A stretch of DNA of 64,000 nt from NCBI RefSeq assembly GCF_000931445.1, contig NZ_CP010849.1:6820001-6884000 (forward strand). Reading direction: 5' to 3'. Below the pieces are notes generated by a model. That model searched no databases. It saw nothing but the letters and a program-made list of their open reading frames with translations, and was not told where the DNA came from. The translations under genes were made by a program, and so were the position numbers. The DNA is from Streptomyces cyaneogriseus subsp. noncyanogenus. GTDB lineage: Bacteria; Actinomycetota; Actinomycetes; Streptomycetales; Streptomycetaceae. Shown here piece by piece: positions 62,593 to 64,000 of the stretch; position 1 is the stretch's first letter, and each line of letters starts with the position of its first letter.

Positions 62593-63744
62593 GTGAAGCC
62601 TCTCCCGAGAAATCGCCTGCACGAGTCCGTGGCTCATTGGATGTACGACCCCAACGTCGTCGGTCTCGACATGGGGTACAAAGTCGTCGGAGGCCGGACG
62701 ACACGAGACTGGGCTATCTGCGTCCAGGTACGGGAGAAGAGGCCCGGCTCCTCCCTTCGCCCTGGTGAGTTGCGCATTCCACCGGTCGTGGAGGCGGTGG
62801 TCGCCGATCCGGGCGGACCCGCGACGAAACGGCTTGTCCCCACGGACGTGCGGGAAGTCGGACGGCCCGTCCTGCACGGGGGCCCGGGGTGGGAAGGCTG
62901 GTACCGCCGCCCGGCCTGGGGCGGGCTCGGCATCGGCGTCTACCACGGCACCCGGCCCGCCAAGGGGACGATGACCACGGTCCGGTGGGGAGGTGAGGAC
63001 CGGATCATCTCCGCCGCGCACGTCCTCAACACCAGACTCGTCCCCGGTGACCCCGGCAGAAGGGAAGTCGAGAAGATCCAGTCGATCTATCAGCCCAGCT
63101 ATGAGGCATGGCCGGCGGGCGGCAGAGAGCATGCTCCTCGCGACGGCAAATGGACGCTCGAGAACCTCAAGATAGGGTTGATCGAGAACGGTTACCCGCT
63201 CTACACCTACCGTACGGACCACCCGGGCCCGTACCTCTTCAACACCTACGACACCACCTGGGCACTTCCTTATGACCGCACGAGCTACGAGATCGGGGAT
63301 CCTGAATACGGGGCCCTCGTCTGGCCCTCGAAGTCCCAGAGCATCACGATCACCGACATCGGCCGGGTGCCACAGGTGGAGGAGCTGGAAGAGGATTACG
63401 GACCCGCCTACGGCCTCACCGTGGTTTTCGCGGGCATGATGACCGCGTTCCACAGAGGGAAGGTCATATCCGTCCACACCATGCTGAAGTCGCACAACAA
63501 CGGGGATTTCATGCTGTTCAGGGATCTCATCCGGGTCGCTCCCGTCGACCGCATGACCATGCACGGGGACTCGGGGGCGATTCTCGTCGGGGCGAACGGG
63601 CGCTACAAAGGAGCGGCGCTCGGGACACTCCTCAGCAGCGACCCCAGCTCCCACTACTTCGCGAGGATTCCCGTCGCCAAACCGGTCGGCCTCGGACGGA
63701 TCTACCAGCCGGTCCACGCGCCCGGTCCGTACACGCCCCCGTAG
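62593..63744 (+). CDS. Chymotrypsin-fold serine protease (NAL1-like type)
   Basis: Protein of 383 residues. An N-terminal domain (about 18-95) has the pattern seen before many bacterial trypsin-like domains: VVGLDMGYKVVGGRTT, AICVQVREKRPGSSLRPGEL, IPPVVEAV and VPTDVREVG. The catalytic histidine is H143 in IISAAHVLN, the serine S327 in MHGDSGAILVG; the aspartate lies in between but cannot be fixed by eye. No signal peptide. The start is a GTG after AAGGGG. It is divergent from the lectin/pore-former operon and the natural candidate for activating its products. Codon use is less GC-rich than in neighbours. Confidence 0.75.
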   Translation: MKPLPRNRLHESVAHWMYDPNVVGLDMGYKVVGGRTTRDWAICVQVREKRPGSSLRPGELRIPPVVEAVVADPGGPATKRLVPTDVREVGRPVLHGGPGWEGWYRRPAWGGLGIGVYHGTRPAKGTMTTVRWGGEDRIISAAHVLNTRLVPGDPGRREVEKIQSIYQPSYEAWPAGGREHAPRDGKWTLENLKIGLIENGYPLYTYRTDHPGPYLFNTYDTTWALPYDRTSYEIGDPEYGALVWPSKSQSITITDIGRVPQVEELEEDYGPAYGLTVVFAGMMTAFHRGKVISVHTMLKSHNNGDFMLFRDLIRVAPVDRMTMHGDSGAILVGANGRYKGAALGTLLSSDPSSHYFARIPVAKPVGLGRIYQPVHAPGPYTPP

Positions 63745-63815
63745 TGCGGGCGCCAGGGGCGATACGGGTGGACCGCGCCCGTCCCCAGGGCCGTCGGCGG
63801 GGAGCGGGCGGTTGT

Positions 63816-64000
63816 TCAGGGCCGCCGGTACAGCGCGAAGGTCCGGGGTCGGCGAAACCCAGTGAGGCGTGGAGGGGTTCGCCCTCCGGCGAGGCGTACA
63901 GGTCCACGCGGGACGCCTCCCGTTCGCGGAGCCGTTCGAGCAGGGCCCGCATGATCGCGCGGCTGGGCCCAGCGCGGCCCCGGAAACCACTGAGGTGGTG
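63816..64000 (-). CDS. GNAT acetyltransferase C-terminal part, apparent frameshift
   Basis: The minus strand entering from the right edge encodes the acetyl-CoA-binding loop and last helices of a GNAT enzyme: GFRGRAGPSRAIMRALLERL, then RVDLYASPEGEPLHASLGFA. After this the frame loses GNAT character and would run on under the protease gene. One extra C in the run at 63845-63848 restores a natural ending, RTFALYRRP, with a stop at 63816-63818. So either the gene is frameshifted or the sequence lacks one base. The N-terminus is outside the window. Confidence 0.55.
   Translation of the reverse strand, partial: PPQWFPGPRWAQPRDHAGPARTAPRTGGVPRGPVRLAGGRTPPRLTGFRRPRTFALYRRP

Overview
The window is a very GC-rich actinobacterial chromosome segment and almost certainly Streptomyces. 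Codon third positions are nearly all G or C, GTG starts and ATGA/GTGA stop-start overlaps are common, and it carries a two-domain small laccase, an SsgA-like protein (SsgD type), a WhiB-like protein, a divergent PcaV/PcaIJF locus and an SCO6745-family protein. From memory, several of these have counterparts in the SCO67xx part of the S. coelicolor chromosome; that synteny was not checked by any search.

Layout. 1-2665: end of the protocatechuate (beta-ketoadipate) operon pcaI-pcaJ-pcaF (minus; pcaF runs off the left edge) with its divergent MarR repressor. 2704-7316: DUF3048 lipoprotein, zinc alcohol dehydrogenase, and a divergent LigC-type ATP-dependent DNA ligase / LigD-type polymerase pair. 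7326-13305: two large translationally coupled secreted proteins (cupredoxin-Ig-DUF1080 and ThuA-sugar dehydrogenase), then the Tat-secreted small laccase. 13369-18448: VOC protein, WhiB-like protein, acyl-ACP desaturase behind three phased palindromes, dimethylarginine dimethylaminohydrolase with a clear terminator, and a divergent XRE regulator / methionine aminopeptidase pair. 18584-19531: a small membrane protein and two gene remnants facing each other. 19610-25391: ABC-F protein, SsgD, small proteins, endonuclease V and an NAD(P)-binding enoyl-reductase-like protein.

25591-30995: fatty-acid oxidation operon (CoA-transferase, thiolase, FadB) with a convergent MerR regulator. 31264-40810: a nitrogen/peptide region of amino-acid permease, secreted M1, S15 and M14 peptidases, BCCT transporter and D-amino-acid oxidase. 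41000-42637: a second ABC-F. 42788-49454: a sugar-uptake operon (solute-binding lipoprotein, two permeases, GH4 phospho-glycosidase, BadF-type sugar kinase) behind a ROK repressor with a perfect palindromic operator. 49768-57313: F420-type oxidoreductase, Tex, a 43-residue protein, SCO6745-family protein, a GlxA-like regulator with a DJ-1 partner, and an enoyl-CoA hydratase.

57884-63744 is the most unusual part: an apparent operon alternating two fucose-lectin-like beta-propellers with two paralogous proteins whose central Ser/Thr-alternating segment resembles beta-pore-forming toxins, divergent from a chymotrypsin-fold protease with a GDSG serine. I propose a protease-linked lectin/pore-former system. 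The function is inferred, not shown. The right edge holds the end of a GNAT acetyltransferase with an apparent frameshift.
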